Source: Pyropia haitanensis (lineage: Eukaryota > Rhodophyta > Bangiophyceae > Bangiales > Bangiaceae). From it: DNA of 64,000 nucleotides. Below the pieces are notes generated by a model that made no database searches, was not told the DNA's origin, and saw only the letters and a program-made list of their open reading frames with translations. The stretch spans positions 3,995,874 to 4,059,873 of the forward strand of contig SDUX01000002.1 of the NCBI GenBank assembly GCA_008729055.1, read 5' to 3'. Positions 1 to 10,129 of this stretch are shown in pieces; position 1 is the stretch's first letter, and every line of letters begins with the position of its first letter. A program made the position numbers and the translations under genes.

Positions 1-721
1 CGTCTCCCGGCTGGTCGCCGCGGACTTTTCCTAGCACCCGGCCAGTCGCAGGGGGAGGGGGGAGGGGACAAGGTCGGGGAGGGGGGGGGGAGCAGGTCGG
101 GGAGGGGGAGCCAGCGTGAGGGGGGGGGGGGGGGGGCGGGTCGCCCGCCGCGCGTCACGGGCGGCCCGCGTCGTTGCTCTCGTTGCGCTTTCAAATGGAT
201 GCTTGTTTGGGTTGCTTCTGCTTGTGGGCGGGCGGCACCGCGGGACGGCCGCCCCGTGGGGGGGGGGGCCGGAGGCTGTCCCCAGAGGGGGGAGGGAGGC
301 GTCCCGACGCGGCGGCCGCGGAGCGTCCCGGCGCGCGCGCGGCGCACCGCCGCCACGCGCCGCCACACGTGCAAGGCCAGTGGGGGGGTGCGCCCGCCGT
401 TGGGCTGGGTAGCAGCAGTACGAGGACAGGCGGCGTCCACACCATGCAGGGACCCGGCGCGGGGAACAGGGTCCGCGGCAGCGTCAGGCAGCGTGAACGC
501 GCGCCGTGTCGGACGCGGGCGCCCTCCCCTCCCCCCCCCCACACCAAGCGGCGTGTCATGCGACGGGTTGGAGGCACCAGCAGCCGTCGACGCGGGATCC
601 GATTGCCGACGGCGGCCACAGGATGCTCCCTCGTGACCGCGTCTTCCCCCCCGAAACGTCCGCCCCCCCCCCCCCCCCCTCGCCCCCCCCCCCGCACACC
701 CCCCGCGCAGTGACACACCCC
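1..721. other. GC-rich non-coding left edge
   Basis: No supportable gene. The stretch is dominated by G and C runs (for example about 118-137 and 661-695) and low-complexity Pro/Arg/Gly frames open on both strands. It holds the 3' flank of the minus-strand gene that ends at 722. Confidence 0.6.
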
Positions 722-1858
722 TCAGCCCTGCCGCTGCAGCATCGAGTGGGTGGTCGACAGCAGCGTCCCGTCCGGCCCGTAGGCGCGGCGCAGCAGCAGC
801 CGGCGGTCGCCCGCGCCCGGCGCGTAGCCGAGCCGCACGCCCGCCGCGTCGGAGCGGAGCCAGCCCACCTCCACCACCACCCCCCCGTCGGCGCCCTTGT
901 CCACCCGCACGCTCATGCCCAGCGGCAGCAGCACGAGCCCGTCGGTGGCGACCGTCTCTGCGTCGCCGCCGCCGTCGGGCACCCAGCCGCCGGCAAGGTC
1001 GGCGGCGTCGGTGGCGGGCTCGGCGGGCCAGCCCGAGATGAAGCCCGACGCGCCCTCCATCATGCTGCCGTCGCACCAGCGGACGTACCAGTCTTCGTGG
1101 GTGACCACCAGCGGCGACACGATCGCGCCCGTCGCCCACTCCCACGACACCCGCACGGCCATGCGCTCCCGCGGGAGGTCCTCCTCCCCCGCCGCGGGCA
1201 CCGCGCCCGTGTCGACGAGGCACACCTCGGCGCGTGGGTGCGCGTCGAGGATGGACTTGTACACGGTCGGCACCGACGCGTCGCCCGCCGCGTAGGCGCC
1301 CGACGGGAAGAGCGCAAAGCCGTCGGCGGCCGTGTCGTGGATGGTCAGCGTCTGGTCGCACGAGATGATCTCGTCGAGCGTGATGGTGGGGTACAGCTGG
1401 AACTCCTTGACGTACAGCGCCGCCTTGCGGAGCTTGATGGAGGTCGTCGTCGCGTAGCCGACGGGGTGGACGTTCCACTCGGCAAAGTCGTCGGGCACCT
1501 CAATGGCGGGGATCTTGAGGGCGGCGCCGGTGACGGGGTCCACCTTTGCCTGGAAGCCGTTCCACTCGCCGTCCAGCGCCGCCGCAAACGCCGTCGCCGC
1601 CTCCTCCGTCGCGCCGCCGTCGGTGGGGAGGACGGTGGCGGGCGGGGAGGAGGACGCCTTCATGCAGGGGCCATCGGCGGGCGGGTGGCGGGGCGTGGGC
1701 GGGCGCAGGTCCGCACGCCGCCGCCGCCCACCACCGGCTGGCAGCCGCCCCGCCGCCGGCCGGCCGCCACAGACCGACCGCTGCAGCGCCCGGGGAGAGA
1801 GGAGCTGGGGGGGGCACGGCGCGGCAAAGGCGGGAGAGGCCATGACAGCAGCTGCCAT
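722..1858 (-). CDS. Plastid-targeted DUF3598-like (lipocalin/calycin-type) protein
   Basis: A 378-residue protein. The start chosen is the ATG at 1858; the open frame reaches further upstream only through a GTG. The first ~65 residues (MAAAVMASPAFAAP, then Ser/Arg/Pro-rich) look like a plastid transit peptide. The mature part has LDGEWNGF, then IPAIEVPDDFAEWNV, a YVRWCDGSM strand and a C-terminal LLLRRAYGPDGTLLS. The G-x-W-x-G start followed by VP..F.EW.V resembles the DUF3598 family of cyanobacteria and plastids, which is thought to form a small-ligand-binding beta barrel; its biochemical role is unknown. The frame is intact and rich in codons ending in C or G. I am sure it is a gene and only moderately sure of the family, which I judged from memory of its consensus. 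Confidence 0.72.
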   Translation of the reverse strand: MAAAVMASPAFAAPCPPQLLSPRALQRSVCGGRPAAGRLPAGGGRRRRADLRPPTPRHPPADGPCMKASSSPPATVLPTDGGATEEAATAFAAALDGEWNGFQAKVDPVTGAALKIPAIEVPDDFAEWNVHPVGYATTTSIKLRKAALYVKEFQLYPTITLDEIISCDQTLTIHDTAADGFALFPSGAYAAGDASVPTVYKSILDAHPRAEVCLVDTGAVPAAGEEDLPRERMAVRVSWEWATGAIVSPLVVTHEDWYVRWCDGSMMEGASGFISGWPAEPATDAADLAGGWVPDGGGDAETVATDGLVLLPLGMSVRVDKGADGGVVVEVGWLRSDAAGVRLGYAPGAGDRRLLLRRAYGPDGTLLSTTHSMLQRQG

Positions 1859-3087
1859 TGGCGAGGGAAGACGCTCGTCCGTGCTGCAGCAGCCACTGCC
1901 AGTCCACAACACAAGACTGCGGGCGCGGACGCGGACAGGCCGGTGGTCTTGTCCACGTCCTGGCGCACCGCTCTGACCACTCCGTCACTCCCACGCTCTC
2001 AGAACGATGGGGGCGATATCGCGGATGACGCGCCCAGATCTGAGAAGAGACAATTATATGATGCAAATATTCATAAAACCAAAGTACAATACTTACGTGC
2101 ACTACTCTAATATTGAAAATGACGGCTCGAATCATGGTGCGGTGAAACAGACCCAGGACGCCTCTGATTTCCGAATTGTGCGCTGTTTCATCCCTGCGAC
2201 CTCTCAAGACGGGCGAGTTCTTCTGCCGTCCCCGCGGTCACTGACCCGCCCCGCGTCCCATTCAGCCCCGTCCGTTTCCGGTTTGCCATGACTGGCGGTG
2301 GTGCGACCGGCACCGCTGCCACCCGCCAGGACGGTTCCCGACATTTTTGGTCCGTCGGCGGAAGGGGTCTGTGCCTGCATCGTCGGTAGACATCATGTGA
2401 CCCCTTCAGTGGCTCTCCTGTTGCCTCATTGGAGGTCACGCTTTATAAAGGAGCGGCAGCCGGACATCCAGGAGTACCTGCGACTCCACCTCGTGCGCGA
2501 CATAAGCAGGGGGCGGTGCCGTTCAAGCTTGGTACGCTCAGGTACTGGCCGCTTGCTTCATCCTCATCCTGAATCTAAGCGTGGCCATAGGCTGCGATGG
2601 GGGCGGCGGCTGCCACGCTGCCGCCGCTGCTCAGGTCATGGAAGGATTGCGAGTGGGTGAAAGTTTGCTAAAGAGGCTTGATCGGCCTCAAACTTTCGTA
2701 GATTTGAGAACGTGTCACGCTCACTCTTCTAAGTCCGCTCCCGCGCGAGACAGAACTGCTGCTGCTTCAAGCTGGTCAGTCGCTCGAGTGTAGGAATGAC
2801 AAGGCGCGCGCCACGCACAGCGAAGGCGTGCGCTGTCCAGGACCACAAAGGCCTCGGCAACACGCCGCAGAGGTCCCATCCTGTCGCATGGCGGCCCGGC
2901 GCGAGGCTGGGTAAAGGCATAAGGGCGTCCCCGCGCCAGGCCCTCCTCGCTCCCATCCTGCTCACAGCTGGTGGGACTGTCTTTCGAGCTACGGACGCCT
3001 CCCCACAGCCGGTGGACCTGTCCTTGAGCGACGCGCTGCTCACCCCCGCCCACTGTCGCGGTCGCCTCCCTCCCCCCCGCCCTCTCC
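1859..3087. other. Divergent intergenic region
   Basis: Lies between the 5' ends of a minus-strand gene (start 1858) and a plus-strand gene (start 3088), so it should hold both promoters. Around 2030-2170 it is clearly AT-richer than its surroundings. No convincing ORF, RNA gene or repeat was seen. Confidence 0.5.
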
Positions 3088-4868
3088 ATGACGACGTTAG
3101 CTGCATCCGTTGCCGAGGCGTCTGAGCTGCCCAACGGCGCCACCTTCCTGCCCGACCCACCGGCGGTGGCGGCGCCCCTTCCCCTCACCCCCCTTCCCCA
3201 ATGGCACCCAGACGCGGCCGCGGCGGCGGCGTCGGCGGCGGTGGCCGCGACGGCGGCGGCGGCGGTGCGCCCGCAGGAGCTGACCACCCGCTCCATCGAC
3301 ACGTCCGTGCTGGCCCCCCTCTTTGACGCCACCCGCTGCGTGGCGCTGCAGGTGGAGCAAAACGTCAGCGACCTCTACTCGGCGCTCGCCGCGTACACGG
3401 CCGACGCGGCGGGGGCGTCCACGTCGCTGGCGCTGCCGGCGCGGCTGTGGCGAGAGAGCGAGCGGATGGACGAGGACGAGCAGGGCGCCGCGGGCGCCGA
3501 CATGTTTACCGTCCGGACGCACGCGGGGGTGGGCGCCCACGCGGTCGCGTGGCGGGGGCGGCGGGTGTGGGTGGTCGTCGCGGTGGCGCGCACGCCGTCC
3601 ATGCGGGGCGACTTTCCGCGCTCCCTGTTTTTGTACTCGGAGTTGGAGGGCGCGCCGCTGACGCCACTAGAGGGGGGGGGGGGGGGCAGGCGCCGGCAGA
3701 GGCGCCGCCACCCGACGCGGCCGCGTCTGTGGCCGGCATCACGGGCAGCGTCGCGTCTTTGGGCTTGGCCAGCGGGCCGTCCACAGCGACGGGGGCGGCA
3801 GCGGCGGCTGTGGCGGACGGGGCGGCGGTGGACGGGGCAGCTGTGAGCGGGCGGGCAGGGGGGGACGGCACAGCCGCGGCAGCGGCAGCGGCGGGGACCC
3901 CCCATGCGGTGGCGCGGGAGCACCTGACGACCTTTGTCAAGCACGTCCTCGCCTGGGAGCGCGTCCGTTGCGAGTCGCGCCTGCCGACGCACTTTGAGCT
4001 CTTCCGCTGGAAGGTGGAAGACCCGTCCCGCGGCCGGTGGCAGCCGCAGGGCGTGCACCTGAGCCGCTCCGTCGAGTCGGTCATCCTCGACGGCCGCCTG
4101 CGGGACGAGCTGCTCGCCGACGCGCGGGCGTTTGGGGACCCCGCCGCCCGTGCGTGGTACGCATCGCACGGGGTGCCCTACCGGCGGGCCTACCTCTTTT
4201 ACGGGCCCCCGGGGACGGGCAAGAGCTCCTTTGTGCGGGTGCTGGCGGGCTGCCTGCAGCGGTCCGTGTCGTTCCTGCAGTGCAGCCACAAGATGAGCGA
4301 CGCGCTCCTCGCCGACGCGTTTCGGGACGCGCCGCGCAACACCATCCTCGTCGTGGAGGACATTGACGCCCTCTTTGACGCGTCGGTCGGCGGCGGCGGG
4401 GCGGGCCAGCGGGACGCGCGGGCGGGCATTACGATCACGCTCAGCGGCCTCCTCAACGCCCTCGACGGCCTCATCTCGGGCACTGGCGGCCGCATCACGG
4501 TGCTGTCGTCCAACCACCCAGAGCTGCTCGACGCGGCGCTCGTCCGGCCCGGGCGGGTGGACAAGGCGCTCCGCTTTGCGCGGCCGGGCCGCGACGCGCT
4601 CGCTGCCCTCTTTGCGTCCTTCTACCCGGGGCCAGGCGCCGCCGCCGTCGCCGCGGCGGCCGCGTTTGCCGACGCGGTCGAGGGCAGCGGCCACTCGGAG
4701 GCGGCCCGCTCCATCGCGTCCCTGCAGCAGCTGTTTATCAAGCACCGGGCGGAGCGGGACCCGGCGGTGGTTGTCGCCGACGTTATCCCGTTCCTGGACG
4801 CGGTGGAGGAGAGCCGGGGGGACATGGGGAGGGAGAAGCGCCGCGGCGGTGCCAGCCTATACGTTTGA
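3088..4868 (+). CDS. BCS1-like AAA ATPase (frame broken at a G15 run)
   Basis: Starts at ATG 3088. The N-terminal ~195 residues (DATRCVALQVEQNVSDLYSA, later RSLFLYSEL) run in one frame to a 15-G tract at 3672-3686; homology resumes in another frame with REHLTTFVKHVLAWERV. The AAA core follows: YRRAYLFYGPPGTGKSSFV (Walker A, 4203-4229), ILVVEDIDALF (Walker B, from 4344), the BCS1 hallmark LSGLLNALDGL, sensor ITVLSSNHPELLD and arginine-finger region RPGRVD. BCS1 proteins translocate folded Rieske protein in the mitochondrial inner membrane; plants have related AAA proteins with other roles. I see no clear N-terminal membrane segment, and an Ala/Gly/Pro linker separates the two halves, so this may be a plant-type BCS1-like member. 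ATPase class is near certain; substrate is not. Confidence 0.85.
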
Positions 4869-5681
4869 TGCGCGGCGGCGTCGCGCGGGTAGAAGGGGGG
4901 TGGAGGGGGCGAGAGAGCGCGGGAGGCCCCGAGGGCGTGTGCGTCGGGTCTGCGTGGACGGGAGACGACGCGGCGGGCGCGTGCACTTTTTTTTTTTTTT
5001 TTGGATGGCGTGCGGACGCGCCGGGTCCTTGGCCCTCAGCGAGCACGACGTGGCACACACGCGACGGCGGCCGCGCTGCCCCCGTACCGCCCCCCACCCA
5101 CCCCCGGCTGGCGGGCGGCAGCCGCCGCGGCGGCCAGCCGCAGGCGGCCGTCGGCTCGGCACCGCCGTGCCGCCCGCGGCGGGCGGCCACGCCCGTGGCG
5201 CGCCGCCCCCCCCCCCGCCCGCCCCACCCCACCCGCGCCGCCGGTCGGGACAGCGGCGGCGTCGGCCGCGGCGGCGCGTGCCGCCGCCCCCGCCGGCGGC
5301 GCACCCCGGCCGGCGGCGGCCGCCCGCGCCGCGGGCGCCGCCGGGCTGGCGCCCCCCCCCCCCCCCCCAGCGCAAGGTCCCACCCCGGCGGTGCGCCCGC
5401 GCGCGCGGACGTCACCCGCCGGGCACCCTCACTCGCCTCCTAAACAGCGGCCACGGCCGCACGGCCGACCGGTCCACGGCGCCGCAGGACCGGGTGCAGC
5501 ACAAGCAGCCACCACGAAAAAAAAAAAAAAAAAAGGAAGGAACGACGAGCCGTCGGCGGCGGCGACACGGCCAGAGCGCCCGCGGTACCGAAGGCCCCCC
5601 AGACAGACGGCCCTCCTCCGCGCTCCCCGCCCCGCACGCGCACCCCCCATTCCCCTTCCCCCCCCCCCGCCGCCACAAACA
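4869..5681. other. Convergent intergenic spacer with T16 and A18 tracts
   Basis: Lies between the 3' ends of the AAA gene and the leucine-rich-repeat gene. It carries T16 at 4987-5002 and A18 at 5517-5534 in otherwise GC-rich sequence. They sit roughly one per gene end, but no poly(A) signal is recognisable. No gene seen. Confidence 0.5.
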
Positions 5682-8470
5682 TCAGCTCGTCATGGGCGAC
5701 CCCGCGAGCGCCCACGCGAGCTCCACCATGCTCCGCCCCCGCACCACCCCCGCGGCGGCGGCGAGCCCCGCGTTGCGTGCAACGTTGAGGTACTCGACGG
5801 GCAGCCGCGCAAACGCGCGCGGCAGCGGGTAAGCGAGCGCGTTGTGGCTCACGTCCAGGTGCGTCAGCGCGCCGTTGGCAGACCCAAACGAGGCGGGCAG
5901 CGACGCCAGCCGGTTGTGCGCGACCGACAGCACCTCGAGGCGGGACAGCGTGCCAATGCCGCCGGGCAGGGAGGACAGCCGGTTGTGGGAGAGGTCGAGG
6001 GCGACCAGGTGGGGGAGGCGCGTGAAGAAGGGCGGGGGGGGGGGGGAGGGGGGGGTGCCGGCCGCCGGCGTGGTGGTGGGGGTGGCACCGGCGGGGGGGT
6101 GGCGCCAGCAGCGGCGGAGGCGGGAGGGGGGGAGGGGGAGGGCGTTGCCGCGGTCTGGACCGCCGGCGGCGGCGACGCGGCGACGGCCGACGCCGGGGGC
6201 GGCGACGGCGCCGCGCTCGTGCCGCCGGCCGGCGCGGCGGGCGGGCCGCCCGGCGTGGCCGCCGCGCCCGTGCCGGCGGCGGCGGGCGACGGCGGTGGCG
6301 TCGCCGCCGCCGCGGCGGCGGCGGTGTCGGCGGGCGCGGGGGTGGCCGCTGCAGCGGCGGCTGCTGGGGCCACCGCCGCCGCCGCGGGTGTCCCCCCCCC
6401 GCCCCCCCCCCCCCGCCGGCGTCGCTCCCGCCGGCGTCGACGGCAGGGCGTCCACGTCCATGGCCGCCGCCGCCGCCACGCCGCCCTCCCCACCCGCCGC
6501 CTCGTCCGGGTCGCCCGGCACCCCCCCCCCCCCCGCGAGCAGGCAGCAGTCGAGGCGGAGGCTCTTGAGCTTCATCCCCAGCGCCGCGAGCCCCGCCGCC
6601 GGCAGCTCGACGAGCGGGTTGTGCCCCAGGTAGAGCTGCACGATGCCCAGCCCCGCGAGCTGCCCAAAGTTGGCCGGCAGCGCCGCCAGGCGGTTGTGGT
6701 TGAGCGCCAGCCGGAACACCACGACGCCCGGCGGCAGGAGCTCCTCGGCCGCCGCGAGGATGACGGGCACCAGCGCGCCGAGGCCGTCCGCGTCGAGGCA
6801 ACAAAAGGACAGGTCGAGGACGCCAGACCCGTCGGCGAGGCACTCGCGCACGCGGGCGGCGGCGGCGGCGGGCGACGCCGCCCGCTCATCGTCGGCGCCA
6901 ACGCCGCCCGTTTCGGTCGTGTCTGGGGGGGGGGGGCGGCCTCCCCAGCGGCCGCCACCCCGCCGGGCGGCGGCGGGCTGCCCCGCGCCCGCCGCGGCGG
7001 CGGCCGCGCGTCGTCCGCTTCCACCTCTGCCGTGCTGCGGAGGCGGCGGCGCGGGCGCTTGTCGGCGGCCGCCGCCCCGCCGTCGCCGTCGGCCGCGTTT
7101 GCCGTCGCGGCGGCGGCGGCGGCCGCCGCCGCCGCTGCCGCCGCTGCCGCCGCCGCCGCACGGGTGGTAGACGCGCCGCCGCTGCCGCCGCCGCCGCGGG
7201 CGGCGGCGCCCACCGGCACCACCTCCACCTCTGCCGCGCCCGCGGCGGCGGCCGCCGCGTCGGCCGCGTCGGCCACCGCCGCGGCCGCCGCCGCCGCCGC
7301 GGCGGCGTCGCCGTTGGTGCTCGCCGCGGGGGGGAGCGCCGGTGGGCGGCCGGCCGCCGACACCGCCGCGCCGCCGCCGCCCAGCCCCCGCCGGGTGACC
7401 GGCCGCGCCGCCGCGGCGCCCGTCGCCGCCGCCGCCGCCGCCGCCGCCCCTGCCGCCGCCGCCGCCGCTGCCGCCGCCGTGCCGCCGCCGCCGTCCGAGT
7501 CCGAGTCGTCGTCCGCCTCGATAACGACCGGCGCGTCGGGCAGCCGCTGCCGGCCGCGGCCGCGGGCGGCGGCCGCCCCCCCCCGCCCCCGCTGGCCCGC
7601 CAAGCCGCCGCGCGTCGCGACCTCTGGGAACCCCGTCATGGTCGGCGACGCGGCGGGCAGGTCGCCAAACGGCGTCCCCCCCCCCACGCGGCGGCTGTGA
7701 CCCCGCCCACCCCCCCCACCCCCTCCACCCCCTCCACCCCCCCCACCACCGCCGCCGCTGCCGGCGCGGGCGCGCTTGGACCGGCGGGTGGACCCCCCCC
7801 CCCCACCACGTCCGCCGCCGCCGCCGTCGCCGCCGCCGCCGCCGTCTCCCGCGACATCATGCGGTCAATGATGCCGGCGGGGCGCCCCCCCCCCCACCCC
7901 CCCCACCCCCCCCCCCACGGCGGTGAGGCGGTCCCCCTCACGGAACCGCGCCTGCCGGGACCGCGCGTCGGCGACGCGTGGCGACACGCCCGGCCACGCG
8001 GCGGTGACCGCCGCCGCGGCCGCCGCGGCGGCGCGCGCCTCGGCCGCCGCCGCCGCGGCGGCCGCGGCGGTCGGCGCCGCCGCCGCGGCGGCGGCGGCCG
8101 CCACGCCGCCGCGGCCGACCCGCGGCCGCGCGCGGGCGCCGTACGTGGCGCCCGCAACGAGCGGCGGGCCACCGCCGCGGCGGCCGGTGGCGGCCAGCGG
8201 CGGCGGCGGCGCCGCCGCGGTGGCGCCCGCGGCCGCCCCGCGCCACGCCGCGGCCCGCAGGGCGGCGGCCGGCGCGGGCGGGTGGTCACCAAACTCATCG
8301 TCAGAGGCGGCGGCGGCGGCGGCGGCGGAAGCCGACCCGCCGCCGCCGCCGCCGCCGCCGGTGGGGAGCGGCCGGAAGCGGAGGGCGGCGCCGCGGGGGC
8401 GCGCCGGCGTCGCCGCGCCGTCCACGTCAACGACGGGTGGGTAGTCGCGGCGGCCGTCGGGGGGCGGCAT
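5682..8470 (-). CDS. Leucine-rich-repeat protein with Ala/Pro/Gly insertions (several frame breaks)
   Basis: Best read as one gene from ATG 8470 (MPPPDGRRDYPPVVDVDG) to the stop at 5682, with frame changes at C/G runs near 7890-7920, 7676-7712, 6925-6936, about 6392-6414 and about 6026-6050. The N-terminal ~450 residues are disordered, with Ala/Gly runs and an acidic DDDSDSD patch. Leucine-rich repeats then appear in two blocks. The first, about 6540-6850, includes FRLALNHNRLAALPANFGQL and IVQLYLGHNPLVELP. The second, 5682-6020, includes LVALDLSHNRLSSLPGG, LEVLSVAHNRLASLP and LTHLDVSHNALAYPLP. Between them lies a ~170-residue Ala/Pro/Gly insert. The repeats match the plant/Shoc2 type xxLDLSxNxLxxLP. 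No kinase or membrane domain is seen, so a protein-binding scaffold is the most that can be said. The blocks could be two genes, but their repeats fit one solenoid. Confidence 0.62.
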
Positions 8471-9154
8471 CGCGGCCGGGAACAAGGGGGAACCAACAGA
8501 AAAAAAAGAAAAATAGAAAGAGGACACACAAGGGGGACCTGGGGAGAGGGTGAGGGGGGGGAACGGCCGCCGCCGGGGGGGGGGCGGGACGCCACCGCCA
8601 CCGCCGCCACCGCCGCGGGCGCAAGCACGCGTCGCACGAGCGGCGAAGCGCCGTAGCCTTCCGCGGTGCACGCGTGGACCGCCTGCGCCACACCAATCAG
8701 ACCGGAAGAAACGCACATATGGGTGGATGTCGTGGGTCGAGACCATTTTTCTGACCTTCTTGTATGTACTCCCTTACATATATTTGGTATGACAAGTTGT
8801 ACTTGTAGGCGCGCTCTTGGCTTGATTTGAAAGGAAGAAAATGCTCGGTGCATGGGGCGCGCAGAGGGGCGGCGGCCGTCGGTTCGTTCCCGCCGCCGCT
8901 CGCGTCAACGTCATCAGTAAGTTGGCCCGAGCGAATGGGGCCCCGTTTCATTCGGTCGCCCTTTGCCCGAATGGTGGGAGTCTCGTTCGTGTCTTTTCAC
9001 CGAATCAGGGGGGGGTCTCATTCGGTCCTCTGAGGCACCCTCTGTGGGGGCAGCTTGGGCCAAAATTTAGACGTGCTTGTCATACATTACGTGTTCGTAA
9101 TGGCCGCGTGAATTCATGGAATAATATTGGCTAACGCGCGTGTGCTAACAAACT
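8471..9154. other. Intergenic region upstream of the LRR gene
   Basis: AT-richer between about 8700 and 9150. A loosely repeated motif based on cgaatgg / cattcggtc recurs at 8932-9030; a diverged relative may lie near 11040-11110. No gene seen. Confidence 0.4.
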
Positions 9155-10129
9155 TCAAGAAAACAATAATTTTTCCAGGCATTGCATTTGTGGATTGCCG
9201 GCGCTGCCGACCACCCCTCGGGCGCACACCTCCGCCCTTCCCGCGCTCACCTCTTCGCCACAGTTGCGGTGGCCGCGCGGCGAGCGGCCGTCGCCGCCGT
9301 CCGTGTCGTCGGCCTCCTCTTTCTTCCTGTCGCCCCGCCACGGCGACGGCGGCGAGCCCCGGTCGGCCGACGCGGACCGGCCGAGCAGGCTACGCGACGG
9401 CAGCGACCGGGCGGGGCGGCGGGGCCGGCCGGCCGGGCTGGTCTCCCCGTCCTCCGCATCGGTGATGTGGAAGGCGCGGTGGACGTAGGTAAAGTAGCTG
9501 CCCGCGTCCGCCGCCGCCGGCCGGTGGTGCGCGCCACTGCCACCGCCGCCGCCGCCGCCGCCACCACCGCCCGGCGCCCGCCCCGCCGGGGAGGCCAAGC
9601 CGCCCCCCCCCCCCCCCCCGTGGGCATGGCCACGGCCGCCGCCGCCGCCGTGCCCACCACCGTGGCCGCCACCGCCGTGCCCACCACCGTGGCCGCCACC
9701 GCCGTGCCCACCACCGTGGCCGCCACCATGACCGGTGCCGCCGCCGCCACCACCGCCGCCGCTGCCGCCGCCGTCGCCCGTTGGCGGCGCCGCCCCACGT
9801 AGCAGCGCCTCGTCCACCTCCTTATCCTCCTCCTCCTCCACCCCCGACGCGGCCAGGATCCGCCGCCGCTTCACCTGCCGCTCGCTCGCCTGCGCGCCCA
9901 CGTCGGCGGCGGCGGCGCTCCCCCCCGCCCCCCGCGCCCCCCCGTGACCACCCGGGTGACCATGCGCCCGCCGCCCGCGCCCCCCACCCATAACCGTGGC
10001 CGCCGCCGCCCCCCCGGCCGGGCCCGCAACGGCCGCCCCGGCGGCCGCGGCAGCGACCGCCACCACCACAAACCGGCGCACCGCCGTGGCGGCTGCCGAC
10101 GGCAGCGACCGCCGTGGTTTGGCCGCCAT
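9155..10129 (-). CDS. Secreted Gly/His-rich protein with a GHGGG tandem repeat
   Basis: A 324-residue intact frame from ATG 10129. Residues ~18-42 (RRFVVVAVAAAAAGAAVAG) form a signal peptide or membrane anchor after a short Arg-rich start. It is followed by a basic/acidic stretch (ASERQVKRRRILAA, EEEEDKEVDEALL), a Gly/His repeat built on GHGGGHGGG, and a polar tail containing SYFTYVHRAFHITDAEDGE and a Ser/Arg-rich segment. No known domain is recognised. Histidines spaced every 4-5 residues in glycine could bind metal ions or serve as a cell-wall structural repeat; that is inference. The polar middle and the length of the uninterrupted frame support a real gene, but in such GC-rich DNA long frames also arise by chance. 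Confidence 0.5.
   Translation of the reverse strand: MAAKPRRSLPSAAATAVRRFVVVAVAAAAAGAAVAGPAGGAAAATVMGGGRGRRAHGHPGGHGGARGAGGSAAAADVGAQASERQVKRRRILAASGVEEEEDKEVDEALLRGAAPPTGDGGGSGGGGGGGGTGHGGGHGGGHGGGGHGGGHGGGGHGGGHGGGGGRGHAHGGGGGGGLASPAGRAPGGGGGGGGGGGSGAHHRPAAADAGSYFTYVHRAFHITDAEDGETSPAGRPRRPARSLPSRSLLGRSASADRGSPPSPWRGDRKKEEADDTDGGDGRSPRGHRNCGEEVSAGRAEVCARGVVGSAGNPQMQCLEKLLFS
9650..9727 (-). repeat. 27-bp tandem repeat inside the Gly/His gene
   Basis: About 2.9 near-perfect copies of a 27-bp unit (gtgcccaccaccgtggccgc followed by caccgcc). The period is a multiple of three, so each copy encodes nine residues of the Gly/His repeat. Confidence 0.85.

Noticed and set aside
5001..7700. An 899-codon plus-strand frame
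   Set aside because: It runs antisense to the leucine-rich-repeat gene and consists of Ala/Pro/Arg runs.
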